A stretch of 64,000 bases of DNA from an uncultured Paracoccaceae bacterium (lineage in GTDB: Bacteria; Pseudomonadota; Alphaproteobacteria; Rhodobacterales; Rhodobacteraceae), in assembly GCA_947503765.1 (NCBI GenBank), contig CANNFA010000007.1, positions 34,614 through 98,613 of the forward strand, read 5' to 3'. The translations under genes were made by a program, and so were the position numbers. A model generated the notes under the pieces. It saw nothing but the letters and a program-made list of their open reading frames with translations, did no database searches and was not told the origin of the DNA. Shown piece after piece: positions 52,901 to 61,367 of the stretch. Each line of letters starts with the position of its first letter. Positions within the stretch are counted from its first letter, which is position 1.

Positions 52901-53173
52901 CATCCTGTCCTTGGTGATGACCGCGTGTTCGTTGCCTCGCACCACGCTCAGATCCATGGAGTTCATGTTCACCGGCGTGATGTCGTGGATGATCGGCCAG
53001 ACGAAGGCGCCGCCGTCGATCACCACCTTCTCGCCCAGGAAACCGGTGCGCACGAAGGCGATTTCCTTGGTCGAGCGGCGATAGAGCCAGTTCATCACCC
53101 AGTAGAGGATGAAGATGACGATGACGGCCAGAATCAGCCAAAGGATCAGTTGTCCGATGATTTGCCCGGTCAT
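49916..53173 (-). CDS. Giant flotillin-like SPFH protein with hendecad coiled coil
   Basis: 1085 residues. An N-terminal membrane helix ([20 protein letters not shown]) leads into an SPFH/band-7 domain (about 35-220; [30 protein letters not shown]). Residues 289-794 are an exceptional repeat of 44-residue units (twice 33), all multiples of 11, of the type [29 protein letters not shown] flotillin-like C-terminal region (to about 1000) and a Gly/Ser-rich end follow. Normal flotillins are 500-700 residues. It should form membrane-linked oligomers. It overlaps the preceding gene by ATGA. Confidence 0.9.
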   Translation of the reverse strand: MTGQIIGQLILWLILAVIVIFILYWVMNWLYRRSTKEIAFVRTGFLGEKVVIDGGAFVWPIIHDITPVNMNSMDLSVVRGNEHAVITKDRMRVDVEASFYVRVAQTREGVTLAAATLGRRTLEPERIHQLLSGKFVSALRAVAAEMTMEELLVQRGDYVRRVIDTAQEGLDKNGLELESVAILDIDQTDIAHFNPSNRFDAEGLTSVIEAIEARRKLRNDIEQDTMLKIRARNLEAEKQSLEIERESEHARLEQEREIEFRRAQQRADLARERAEREKDAEQATLVNREAIETARIHNEEQISEARIASERRIRQQEIERQRSIDEAEIVTREAIEKARISQERVLSETRIQSTRDTEAADIAAREAIEKARIAQERVLTLARTAKDQETQASEIERQRAIEAAEIEAREATEKARIAQENAVSEARTALERAMREREIARNLAIDEAEIAAREAAEKLRIAQDRVLSEERIASDKATRTLEIERRKALEEAEIASQQATEAAKIAREKTLAAERISSEQETRALEIERRRTLDTAEIAATEATASERIAQEERVRALEIARNRAIDEAEIASREAVEKARIATEARTAVERIENEERTKERDLAREQAIAEAETATQEAVEAKRIAKEKKLAAERIAYEQDMREREIARNRAVEVAGSAAQEAVTAARISEETRSRAAEIDRDAELRSREIEKQEAIEAAEISSRRLVESQRIEKEAETTADKIARDERIRNLEIARNKALDAAQVAADEAIEAARVAKQKTVDAEKILAEQEIDAKKLERRKVLEQLEIARVQALREAEIASQEEIERARIASERGLDDARIGHQTDRRKLEIAREKAVEEATMEKAIALYQKSLDESAAAVEAENARARAVEAAEKVRTAGETEIAARAKSVGVTEAELEAERKRIAAEAEKVRAAVEAEAHRLINEAENVLSDGARTSLFKRKMLEHVEGIVAASVKPLEKINDIRIMQLGGNGTQGLDWSQEGGTNGSGGGGGGGSPTDEVMNSALRYRVQAPMVDSLLADIGIDGSNIARSDIFRNASDMTRAAAEAARQRPKPVGGEGGGSGGGSGSGSGDTTPKEAK
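50792..52309 (-). repeat. Region encoding twelve 44/33-residue repeats of the flotillin-like protein
   Basis: Residues 289-794 divide into ten units of 44 residues and two of 33 (units 2 and 7), so every unit length is a multiple of 11. In DNA this is 132 and 99 bases. A weaker thirteenth unit follows. Confidence 0.9.
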
Positions 53174-54042
53174 TGCGTGTCCTCCCGCGCGGTCGTCTTG
53201 CCGGCCTTGCGGCCGATCTGTTTGAATTTGCGTGTCTGTTCGGTCAATGCGATCTCGGTCGGCAGCCTTTCCATCGACGAGGCGCCGTAAAATCCGTGGC
53301 AATTCCGGGTGTTGGCCAGAACGTATTCGGCATCCTCGGGGCTGGAGACGGGGCCGCCATGGACCAGCACCAGGATATCCGGGTTCACCTTCAGCGCCGC
53401 CGCGGCCCAGGCATCGGTCAGGCCCGGCGCTTCCTCCAGCGTGATGCCGGTCTGCGCACCGATGGCGCCGCCGGTGGTCAGGCCCAGATGCACCACGACG
53501 ATATCGGCACCGGCCCCGGCCATGGCGCGGGCGTCGCCCTCGGAAAAGACGTAAGGCGTGGTCAGCAGGCCCTTTTCGCTGGCCAGGCGGATCATTTCGA
53601 CCTCCAGCGCGTAGGACATGCCGGTTTCTTCGAGATTGGCGCGGAAGGTGCCGTCGATCAGGCCCACGGTGGGAAAGTTCTGAACGCCGGAAAAGCCCGT
53701 CTCGGCCACCTGGTCAAGGAACCTGTCCATCTGCCGGAACGGATCGGACGCGCAGACACCGGCCAGGACCGGGGTGTTTTTCACAACCGGCAGCACCTCT
53801 CCGGCCATGTCCATCACCACCGCGTTGGCGTCGCCGTAAGGCATCAGCCCGGCCAGCGATCCGCGCCCGGCCATCCGGTAGCGGCCCGAATTGTAGATCA
53901 CGATCAGGTCGATGCCGCCCGCCTCTTCGCATTTCGCGGAGAGGCCCGTGCCGGCGCCGCCGCCGACAATGGGCTCGCCCCGGTCTCGCATGGCGCGGAA
54001 TTTCGGCATCAGGGTGTCGCGGGTCAATGTGCTGCGGATCAT
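53170..54042 (-). CDS. Phosphoenolpyruvate hydrolase family TIM-barrel protein
   Basis: 290 residues with the family start [20 protein letters not shown], then [30 protein letters not shown] and [19 protein letters not shown]. The fold is PEP-mutase/isocitrate-lyase-like. The domain typically sits beside or fused to Tm-1-like/UPF0261 proteins, which here form the end of the preceding gene. Its reaction is not established. Start and stop overlap both neighbours (TGATG upstream, ATGA downstream). Confidence 0.87.
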   Translation of the reverse strand: MIRSTLTRDTLMPKFRAMRDRGEPIVGGGAGTGLSAKCEEAGGIDLIVIYNSGRYRMAGRGSLAGLMPYGDANAVVMDMAGEVLPVVKNTPVLAGVCASDPFRQMDRFLDQVAETGFSGVQNFPTVGLIDGTFRANLEETGMSYALEVEMIRLASEKGLLTTPYVFSEGDARAMAGAGADIVVVHLGLTTGGAIGAQTGITLEEAPGLTDAWAAAALKVNPDILVLVHGGPVSSPEDAEYVLANTRNCHGFYGASSMERLPTEIALTEQTRKFKQIGRKAGKTTAREDTQ

Positions 54043-56234
54043 CAGGCTCTCCGTGCCGGGGTTCGGGGAAGCGCGTGAAGCGCGCGAAAGGTCTGCACCA
54101 CGAGGGCGGCGAATTCGGGATCGTTGATGTTCATCGGAACCCGGATCAGCTGGCGCTGCGCGCTTTGCCGGACGGTGGATTCGAGGCTGGCAAACAGCGC
54201 GGCGTCGGCCTTGGGATCCCAGAACGGCTGTCCCGGCGCATCCAGCGCCGACACCCCGCCCTCGGGCAGGAAAAACCGCACCGGCCCGTTCATCGCGTTC
54301 AGCTTCTCGCCGATGAAGCGGCCCATTTGCGCGTTCTCTTCGGGCGTGGTGCGCATCAGGGTGATCTGCGGGTTGTGCTCGTAGAACAGCCGGCCGCGAT
54401 AGCGTTCAGGCACCGTGTCCGGCGCGTTGAAATTCACCATGTCGAGCGCGCCGCAGGCCCCGATATAGGCCCCGCCATGGGCGGCCATCGCATCGAACCG
54501 GGTCTGATCGGCCGGGAACACGCCGCCGGCGATCATGTCGCAGACCTCGGTCGTGGTCAGGTCCAGCACCGCCTCCAGCATGCCCGAGGCGAGCAGGTTT
54601 TCCATCGCCCGCCCGCCGGTGCCGGTGGCGTGGAAGACGAGGCAATCGTAATCGCCCTCCAGCTCTGCCGTGACCGCCTGCACGCAATCTGTCGTCACCC
54701 CGAACATGGTCAGCCCGATTGCCGGGCGGCTTTCCGCGGGGCGCTGGTCGGCGCGGGCCTTGACCATCCCGGCCAGCGCATGGGCAGCATTGCCCAGCAC
54801 CTCGTGGGTGATCGCGTTCAGCCCCTGCACATCGGCGACCGAATGCATCATGGTGATGTCCGACGCGCCGACATATTGCGCGACATTGCCCGAGGCGACG
54901 GTCGAGACGATGATCTTGGGCACGCCCACGGGCAACGCGCGAAAGCCCGGCGCGACCAGCGCGGTGCCGCCCGATCCGCCCGCGCCGATCACCCCGGCAA
55001 TGTCGTGCCGCCCGCGCACCCAGCGCTCGAAGGCCGTGGTCATGCCGGCCACAGCGCTGCCCCTGTCGCCGGTGAACACGCCCGACGTGCCGCGCGGATG
55101 CAGGCTGGCCACGGCATTCGGCGTCACCTCGGCGCCGGACGGCTTGCCGCTGGTGGACAGATCGACCATCGCTACCGCAAGCCCCGCCTCCTTGAGGATG
55201 TCGCGCACAAAGCGCAGCTCGTCCCCCTTGGTGTCGAGCGTGCCGCAGACATAGACGATGCCGCGCCGCGCGATATCGGCGCGCGGCAGGGCCGACACGC
55301 TCGATTCGGGCAGCGGCGTGACGGTGCGCGCGGCCTGCTCGATCACCCGCACCGGCACCGGCGGCGTCCAGCGCGTCGGCACCTTCGGGTTGGACATGTA
55401 GATGCGCACAGGCGCGCTCTCGGCGGCATGGCCTACGTCTTCGCGGGGCGTGGGCGCGGCGTCGGGAGTCGCGTCATGGGCGTGGCGGCCCACCCCCAGC
55501 AGCGCCTGTTGCAGATCGCGGTCGGCGGCCAGGACGGGCGCATCCATCACCCGGTCGATCCGGCCATTGACCATGATCGCCACCTTCTCGGCGACCGAAC
55601 AGGCGACACCGATATTCTGTTCGATCACCAGCACCTCGATGCCGCTTTCCTCGCCCAGGTTCAGCAGCATCTCGGTGACCTGATCGACGATCACCGGGGC
55701 CAGCCCCTCTGTCGGTTCGTCCATCACCAGAAGGCGCGGGTTCAGCAGCAGCGCACGGCCGATTGCCAGCATCTGCTGCTCGCCGCCCGACAATTGCCCG
55801 CCGCCATTGTTCCGCCGTTCTGCCAGGCGGGGAAACACGCCGTAGATGCGTTCGGGCGTCCAGGCGCCGCCCTTCGTCGCCGCCAGCCGCAGGTGTTCAT
55901 CCACCGTGAGCGAGCGCCACAGCCGCCGCCCCTGCGGGACATAGCCGACCCCCAGCTTGGCGATCTGGGTCGGGTTCAGCCCGACCAGCGACTGCCCGCC
56001 AAAGCTGATCGTGCCCGAGGCGACCGGCACCATGCCCATGATCGCCTTGCAAAGCGTGGTCTTGCCCATGCCGTTGCGCCCGACCACCGACAAGACGCCG
56101 TGATCCAGCGCCAGCGACACGCCCTGAAGCGCGTGCGAATGGCCGTAATAGACGTTGAGGTCGCGCACCTCCAAAGCCGGGGCGCCGCCGCGCGGGGCCG
56201 GCCCGCGCCCGCCGGACAGGCTACGGTCACGCAT
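54042..56234 (-). CDS. Fusion of LivF-type ABC ATPase and Tm-1-like/UPF0261 protein
   Basis: 730 residues. Residues 1-250 are a LivF ATPase: Walker [10 protein letters not shown] (52-60), Q-loop VPQGRRLW, signature LSGGEQQ (148-154), Walker [11 protein letters not shown] and switch region VIEQNIG. A linker (251-325) leads to a UPF0261/Tm-1-like domain: [54 protein letters not shown]. The second domain normally exists as its own gene beside the PEP-hydrolase-family protein, which follows here. The ATG at 56234 overlaps LivG by eight bases. Confidence 0.9.
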   Translation of the reverse strand: MRDRSLSGGRGPAPRGGAPALEVRDLNVYYGHSHALQGVSLALDHGVLSVVGRNGMGKTTLCKAIMGMVPVASGTISFGGQSLVGLNPTQIAKLGVGYVPQGRRLWRSLTVDEHLRLAATKGGAWTPERIYGVFPRLAERRNNGGGQLSGGEQQMLAIGRALLLNPRLLVMDEPTEGLAPVIVDQVTEMLLNLGEESGIEVLVIEQNIGVACSVAEKVAIMVNGRIDRVMDAPVLAADRDLQQALLGVGRHAHDATPDAAPTPREDVGHAAESAPVRIYMSNPKVPTRWTPPVPVRVIEQAARTVTPLPESSVSALPRADIARRGIVYVCGTLDTKGDELRFVRDILKEAGLAVAMVDLSTSGKPSGAEVTPNAVASLHPRGTSGVFTGDRGSAVAGMTTAFERWVRGRHDIAGVIGAGGSGGTALVAPGFRALPVGVPKIIVSTVASGNVAQYVGASDITMMHSVADVQGLNAITHEVLGNAAHALAGMVKARADQRPAESRPAIGLTMFGVTTDCVQAVTAELEGDYDCLVFHATGTGGRAMENLLASGMLEAVLDLTTTEVCDMIAGGVFPADQTRFDAMAAHGGAYIGACGALDMVNFNAPDTVPERYRGRLFYEHNPQITLMRTTPEENAQMGRFIGEKLNAMNGPVRFFLPEGGVSALDAPGQPFWDPKADAALFASLESTVRQSAQRQLIRVPMNINDPEFAALVVQTFRALHALPRTPARRA

Positions 56235-57003
56235 GGCCGCCCCCCAGGTACAGCGCCTGCACTTCGGGGTCGTCCTCGATCTCGGCGGGGCGGCCTTCCT
56301 TGAAGATGCGGCCATTATGCATCATCGTCACCCGGTCGGCGACGCGCAGGGCCACGTCCATGTCATGCTCGATGATGATGAAGCCGACATGCCCCGGCAG
56401 CCCGGTCAGAAGCGCCACCAGATCGGCGCGTTCGGTCGGGGACAGGCCGGCGGCCGGCTCGTCGAACAGGATGAAACGCGGCGCGCCGGACAGCGCCATG
56501 GCGATTTCAAGCTGGCGCTGCTGGCCATAGCTGAGATCGGAGACCTTGGTCTGCATCGCATCGTCCAGATGCACCATGCGCACCAGATCCTCGGCCGTCT
56601 GCATCAGCGCGTCGGACCGGCGCACCCTCCGGAACGAGAACCGCCCGCGCGACACGCCCCGGCAGGCGATATAGACGTTGTCGATCACGCTGAGCCCGGC
56701 GAACAGCAGCGAGATCTGGTAGGTGCGCCGCAGCCCCCGGCGGATCCGCTCCTGCGCGGGAAAGGCGGTGACATCCTCTCCGAAGAACCGGATCGCGCCG
56801 GTCGTCGGGGCGAAATCGCCGGTGATGCAGTTGAACAGCGTGGTCTTGCCCGCGCCGTTCGATCCCAGCACCGCGCGCCGCTCGCCGGGGCCGACGCGCA
56901 TCTCGATCCCCGCCAGCGCTTCGAGAGAGCCGAAGCGTTTCGACACGTCCCGCAATTCCAGCGCGAAATCGGCGGCCTGCCGGGCGGCGGGCGCGGCGTT
57001 CAT
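56227..57003 (-). CDS. Branched-chain amino acid-type ABC transporter ATPase LivG
   Basis: 258 residues with Walker A GSNGAGKTTLFN, the LivG-specific RRTYQISLLFAGLSV, signature LSYGQQRQLEIAM, Walker B FILFDEPAAGLSP and IIIEHDMD. It energises import through LivH/LivM with the LivF domain of the next gene. It overlaps livM by four bases. Confidence 0.94.
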   Translation of the reverse strand: MNAAPAARQAADFALELRDVSKRFGSLEALAGIEMRVGPGERRAVLGSNGAGKTTLFNCITGDFAPTTGAIRFFGEDVTAFPAQERIRRGLRRTYQISLLFAGLSVIDNVYIACRGVSRGRFSFRRVRRSDALMQTAEDLVRMVHLDDAMQTKVSDLSYGQQRQLEIAMALSGAPRFILFDEPAAGLSPTERADLVALLTGLPGHVGFIIIEHDMDVALRVADRVTMMHNGRIFKEGRPAEIEDDPEVQALYLGGGHA

Positions 57004-58058
57004 GGCAGATCGCTCCGGTCGCGGCCGGTCAGCGGATCGCGGCGCATGCTGGCGCGCAGCTTGTCCCACAGGCCGAGGATCCCGTCGGGAGAGAAGAACA
57101 CGATCACCAGGAATCCCAGCCCGATCAGCAGCTGGAACCGTTCGCCAGACAGGCCCAGCGCGACCAGCACATCGACCGCGAAAATCTTGAGCAGCACGTA
57201 GATCAGCGCGCCGATGAACGCGCCGATCGGGTGGCGCAGCCCGCCGACCACGGCGATCACCAGGATGTCGATGGCCGGCCCGATGGCGATGGTGCCCGGC
57301 GAGATCTGCGACGATTGCCAGGTCAGAAGGATGCCGCCCACCCCCGCGATCAGCCCGGCCAGCGCATAGGCCGCAACCCGGTGCGCGGTGACGTTGTAGC
57401 CCAGCGCCGCCATGCGCCGCGGATTGTCGCGCACCCCCTGAAGCGCCAGCCCGAATGGCGCGCGCGCCAGGTACAGCACCAGGAAATAGCCCGCCGCCGC
57501 CCAGAACAGCGACAGGTAGTAGAAGGCCACGCCCCCGCGCCAATCCACCCCGAACAGGTGCGGCGGCAGGACCGAGTTGAAGCCCTGAAAACCGTTGAAG
57601 ATGTCGTAGTTCTGCCGGGTGAAATAGAAGAACGCCGCCGCGATGGCCAGCGTGATGACGATGGTGTAGATCCCCTCGGTCCGCACGGCGAGCCAGCCGA
57701 CCAGAGTGGCGAACAGCACCGTCAGGATCAGCGCCAGCGGGATCACCGCCCACCACGGCCAGCCCTGCGAGATCGTGTCGACCGCGCTGTCGCCGAAGAT
57801 CGCCACAAGGTAGCCGGCCAGCCCGGCAAAGGTCATCTGCGCCAGGCTGACCATGCCGCCATAGCCGCCCAGGAAGGTCAGGCTCAGCGCGATAAGGCCC
57901 AGCACGAAGGACCAGCCCATGATCTGGAACAGGATGAAGGGGGACACGAAGGCCGGCAGCACCAGCAGCAGCACGCCCACCACCCAATAGGCGGGGGGCA
58001 CCCTGTCCAGCGTGCCGCGCGGGCGTTCGGCCGCCGATGTGCGATCCACCGCCACCAT
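57000..58058 (-). CDS. ABC transporter permease LivM
   Basis: 352 residues, about ten hydrophobic segments, with GGYGGMVSLAQMTFAGLAGY and the permease loop ALQGVRDNPRRMAALGYNVT typical of LivM. It pairs with LivH three bases upstream. The substrate class (amino acids, amides, aromatic acids) cannot be set from the permease. Confidence 0.94.
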   Translation of the reverse strand: MVAVDRTSAAERPRGTLDRVPPAYWVVGVLLLVLPAFVSPFILFQIMGWSFVLGLIALSLTFLGGYGGMVSLAQMTFAGLAGYLVAIFGDSAVDTISQGWPWWAVIPLALILTVLFATLVGWLAVRTEGIYTIVITLAIAAAFFYFTRQNYDIFNGFQGFNSVLPPHLFGVDWRGGVAFYYLSLFWAAAGYFLVLYLARAPFGLALQGVRDNPRRMAALGYNVTAHRVAAYALAGLIAGVGGILLTWQSSQISPGTIAIGPAIDILVIAVVGGLRHPIGAFIGALIYVLLKIFAVDVLVALGLSGERFQLLIGLGFLVIVFFSPDGILGLWDKLRASMRRDPLTGRDRSDLP

Positions 58059-58061
58059 CGG

Positions 58062-59072
58062 TCAGGACCGCCCCAGCAGGCCCTGCGGCCGGAAGGCCAG
58101 CACGACCACCATGATCAGGAAGGTCAGCACCACCGCATAGGTCGGGAAATAGACCGAGCCGAACTGTTCGGCCAACCCGATCAGCAGCGCGCCCAGCGCG
58201 GCGCCGGGGATGCTGCCCATGCCGCCGACGATCACCACGACAAGGCTTGCCAGCAGAAAGCGCGTATCCTCGCCCGGCGCGATCGACTGGAAGGTGCCGC
58301 CGACCACGCCGGCGATCCCGGCCAGCCCGGCGCCGAAGCCGAACACGCCGATGAAGATCAGCTGGATGCGGATGCCGGAGGCGGCCAGCATCTCGCGGTC
58401 ATCGACACCGGCGCGGATCATCATGCCGATCCGGGTGCGGTTCAGCGCCAGCCACATCGCCACCCCGACCACGACCGCGAACAGGAAGATCACGATCCGC
58501 ACCATCGGATATTTCATGAAAACCGGGGTGCCGTCGCTTTTGACGGCGGTGACAAGGAATGTCTGCATCGGCCCCGACAGCCATTCGGGCGGGTTGATGT
58601 TGTAGAAATCGCCGCCGAAGCCCCACAGCATCAGGTCGGCCACGACGATGGAAATCCCGATCGTCACCAGCGTCTGGCGCAGATCCTCGCCCTCCATCCG
58701 GCGGAACACCAGCACCTGCAGCAGCACGCCGCAGGCGCCGATGACGACAAAGGCGATGGGAAAGGCCAGGATCCACGACCCCGTAAGGCTGGCGGCGTAG
58801 AACCCGGCATAGCCGCCCAGCATGTACAGCGTGCCATGCGCCAGGTTGACGTTGCGCATCAGCCCGAAAATCAGGGTAAAGCCGCTGGCGACCAGGAAAT
58901 ACAGCCCGCCCAGCGTGATCCCGTTGAACAGCGCGTTGAGGAAGATCTTCTTGCGGCCGATGGCATCGGTCAGCCCGTCGGGCCAGGCCGCGAATATCAG
59001 CCACAGAAGGATCGCCGCCGCCAGCGCGATGATTGCAGTCCAGACGGGATGGCGCGTGGTGAACCGTCTCAT
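58062..59072 (-). CDS. ABC transporter permease LivH
   Basis: 336 residues with LivH landmarks NGITLGGLYFLVASGFTLIF, MRNVNLAHGTLYMLGGY and GAALGALLIGLAEQ. The ATG at 59072 with GAGG upstream is preferred to a TTG at 59102. It is longer at the N-terminus than E. coli LivH, with an additional helix (AIIALAAAILLWLIFAAWP). It begins the tight part of the operon. Confidence 0.93.
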   Translation of the reverse strand: MRRFTTRHPVWTAIIALAAAILLWLIFAAWPDGLTDAIGRKKIFLNALFNGITLGGLYFLVASGFTLIFGLMRNVNLAHGTLYMLGGYAGFYAASLTGSWILAFPIAFVVIGACGVLLQVLVFRRMEGEDLRQTLVTIGISIVVADLMLWGFGGDFYNINPPEWLSGPMQTFLVTAVKSDGTPVFMKYPMVRIVIFLFAVVVGVAMWLALNRTRIGMMIRAGVDDREMLAASGIRIQLIFIGVFGFGAGLAGIAGVVGGTFQSIAPGEDTRFLLASLVVVIVGGMGSIPGAALGALLIGLAEQFGSVYFPTYAVVLTFLIMVVVLAFRPQGLLGRS

Positions 59073-59235
59073 CCGGTTCGCCTCGCGCGCGGTCCCGCGC
59101 AAATGTCGCCGCTGCTGGCGTATCCGCGCACCTGCCGGCCTCCGTCGCTTTCCGTCACGGGAAACATGCTAGGCGCGGCGGCGGCCGGGGGTCATACCCT
59201 ACAGTCTGCTAGGTTCCCTGATCATCGGAAAAGCG
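59073..59235. promoter_or_regulatory. Probable promoter region of the transport/hydroxylase operon
   Basis: A 163 bp gap between the AraC gene and livH, the largest in the cluster between 39.4 and 59.2 kb. It is the likely place for an AraC-controlled promoter. No exact half-sites can be assigned. Confidence 0.4.
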
Positions 59236-60087
59236 TCACCCGAAAAGCGGTGCGGGGAACGCATCCTCGGCGACATGCGCGACGCGCCGGTATTCGCTGG
59301 GCGCGATCCCGACATTGGACGAGAAGAACCGCGTGAAACTGGCCTGCGAGGAAAAGCCAAGCTCGAAGGCGATGTCGGTGACGGTCTTGGGCGTGCGCAG
59401 CAGGTCGGCCAGCGCCTGTTCGGACCGCAGTGTGTTCATGTAGACATTCGGCGTGACGCCCATATGCTGCTTGAACAGCTTGAAGAAATGCGGCCGCGAC
59501 AGCCCGACGCTGCGGGCCAGCTGCTCCATCTCGATATCCTCGGTGAACCGTTCCTGGAACAGCGTCAGCGCGCGGCGCACCCGAAAGTCGTTGGAGCGGC
59601 GGCAGGCCTCGGCGCGGCGGGTCTGCATCGCGCCGACCCAGGTCATGTCGAAACATTCGCGCGTCAGGCCGAACAGCGCCTCGTTGAAGCGCAACTGGTC
59701 GTCGCCGGCCAGCAGCAGCGCGGTCAGCCGGTTCACCGCATCGCCGATCTCGGCCGTGACCGGCAGCGCGTTGCGCCCGAATTTCAGCGCGAATTCGGCG
59801 GACATCGAGTTTTCGAGAAACCACATCGGCTTGATGTACAGCACAAGGCAAAGCTGGGTCTCGCCGTCCGGGACGTGAAAGCTGTGCGGCTCCCACGGGC
59901 TGACGGCGACGCCGGTGCCTTGCAGCAGATCGTAGCGGCGCCCCAGAACCTGCACATGCCCCGGCGCACCGTCGACATAGAACACGATGTGCCCCTCGCG
60001 GTGCGCATGGGTGATGATGGTCTTGTCAAGCTGGTACAGCGCGGCACGCCCGAACGCACCGTGACAGACCGCGATGGCATGACTCAT
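59236..60087 (-). CDS. AraC family transcriptional regulator
   Basis: 283 residues: an N-terminal cupin sensor (THAHREGHIVFYVDG, VSPWEPHSFHVPDGE) and a C-terminal double HTH (MEQLARSVGLSRPHFFKLFK, VTDIAFELGFSSQASFTRFF). It lies in the same direction as, and just upstream of, the liv/hydroxylase operon and is the likely activator responding to the compound or an intermediate. Confidence 0.93.
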   Translation of the reverse strand: MSHAIAVCHGAFGRAALYQLDKTIITHAHREGHIVFYVDGAPGHVQVLGRRYDLLQGTGVAVSPWEPHSFHVPDGETQLCLVLYIKPMWFLENSMSAEFALKFGRNALPVTAEIGDAVNRLTALLLAGDDQLRFNEALFGLTRECFDMTWVGAMQTRRAEACRRSNDFRVRRALTLFQERFTEDIEMEQLARSVGLSRPHFFKLFKQHMGVTPNVYMNTLRSEQALADLLRTPKTVTDIAFELGFSSQASFTRFFSSNVGIAPSEYRRVAHVAEDAFPAPLFG

Positions 60088-60278
60088 GTCGCGACTCCCC
60101 CCTCAGGGCGCGAAATGATCCAGCCGCAGCGTGACCGTCCTCCCAATCGTGCCCGTCAAGGCCGTATCGGGGCATATCGGGCCTGTATCTGGCAAGACGT
60201 GACGCGGGAAAAACAGACTTTCGGATATGAAACGGGCTTGCGCCTTGTACATATGCTGCAACAGGCGCGCCGTGCCGC

Positions 60279-61292
60279 CTACCACACCGCCTTGAGCACG
60301 GCATGGCCAAGGCCGCGCGGAATCAGGTGGCTGCGCTCTGCCCGTGCCGCCGCGCCGCGCAGGTGGTCGCGGCTCACGCCCAGTTGCGACAGCCGCGCCG
60401 CGCCGCGCCCCTGGTCCAGAACGCCGCGCAGGCGCGCCACGCTCCAGCCGCCGCCCATCAGCCGGCCCAGCGCATCGGCCTTGTCGGCATCCGGCCCCAT
60501 CGCGTCCAGCGCGCCGGGCAGGATCAGCCGCGCGGCGGCGGCCGGTTCCATGCCGGCATGTTCGCGGCGCAAGGCCGCCGTGAGCATCTGCGCCGGGCCG
60601 ATCCCCTTGTCGAGGCTCAGCGCCGCGTTCAGCGCCGCCGCCATCAGATCGCGCAGCAGGTCGAGGTCGGGCGCGCCGCCCAGCCGCGGCAGCAGCGCAA
60701 GGCAGCGGCGGAACGCATCCAGCGCCATCCCGTCGGCGGGCGGGTTGTAGGCTTCGGCCAGATACGCCTCGGTCGCGCGCACCAGCGAGATCATCACCGA
60801 TTGCAGCGCCGCATCCGGCCCGGCGCCCAGCGTCAGAGTCGGATCGCAGATCAGCACGGTCGGCAGGCTGCCCTGCCATGTCTCGAGGTTGGGGCGGCAG
60901 GGATCGGGCAGGCCGTCGATTCCCGGCACCGCGTATAGCGGCAGGCGGTCGCCGCCGGCGCCGCGCAGATCCCGGCGCAGCCGGCGGCCCAGCTCGATCG
61001 CACGGGCCGAGCCGAAGGCGATGACCACGTCCACGCCCTGCCCGGCAGCCAGCGCCGCGACCTCGCGCGCGGCCTCCGCCATGTCCGCGCCGTCCGTCAG
61101 ACCCCAGGACAGCCCGGCCCGCCGCCTTGGCAGCCCGTCGCGGATCCGTTCGCAGGTTTCGGAAGTGTCCAGCGGTGTCGGCCCCAGCAAAAGCGGGGTC
61201 CGAAGCCCGGCCTTTTCCATCTCGGAATGCAGGGCCTCTTCCAGCACGTAATCGGCGAAATGCACACGGGTCGGATAGGTGATGAGCGTCAT
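60279..61292 (-). CDS. Degenerate iron-containing alcohol dehydrogenase/maleylacetate reductase homologue
   Basis: 337 residues (ATG at 61292; a GTG at 61301 is in frame). The pattern TRVHFADYVLEEAL, GVDVVIAFGSARAIELGR, YAVPGIDGLP and CDPTLTLG follows maleylacetate reductases. Metal-site histidines appear replaced: the DALxH position reads DAALQ (Gln164), the GxxHxLA position reads GPAQML (Gln235), and the PHG motif is absent. A dehydrogenase needing Fe or Zn is therefore doubtful. It sits between the binding-protein and AraC genes. Confidence 0.7.
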   Translation of the reverse strand: MTLITYPTRVHFADYVLEEALHSEMEKAGLRTPLLLGPTPLDTSETCERIRDGLPRRRAGLSWGLTDGADMAEAAREVAALAAGQGVDVVIAFGSARAIELGRRLRRDLRGAGGDRLPLYAVPGIDGLPDPCRPNLETWQGSLPTVLICDPTLTLGAGPDAALQSVMISLVRATEAYLAEAYNPPADGMALDAFRRCLALLPRLGGAPDLDLLRDLMAAALNAALSLDKGIGPAQMLTAALRREHAGMEPAAAARLILPGALDAMGPDADKADALGRLMGGGWSVARLRGVLDQGRGAARLSQLGVSRDHLRGAAARAERSHLIPRGLGHAVLKAVW

Positions 61293-61367
61293 GGCCGCCA
61301 CCGCTGCGATTTCACCAAGGGCCGGGCCCGGCGCGACGCCGGACCCGGAAGTGTCAGCGAACCCGCG

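Noticed and set aside
49151..53290. Plus-strand open frame of nearly 1400 codons opposite the flotillin-like gene
   Set aside because: It mirrors the high-GC repeat of the real gene; its translation is low-complexity, and the minus strand has clear SPFH homology and start/stop overlaps.
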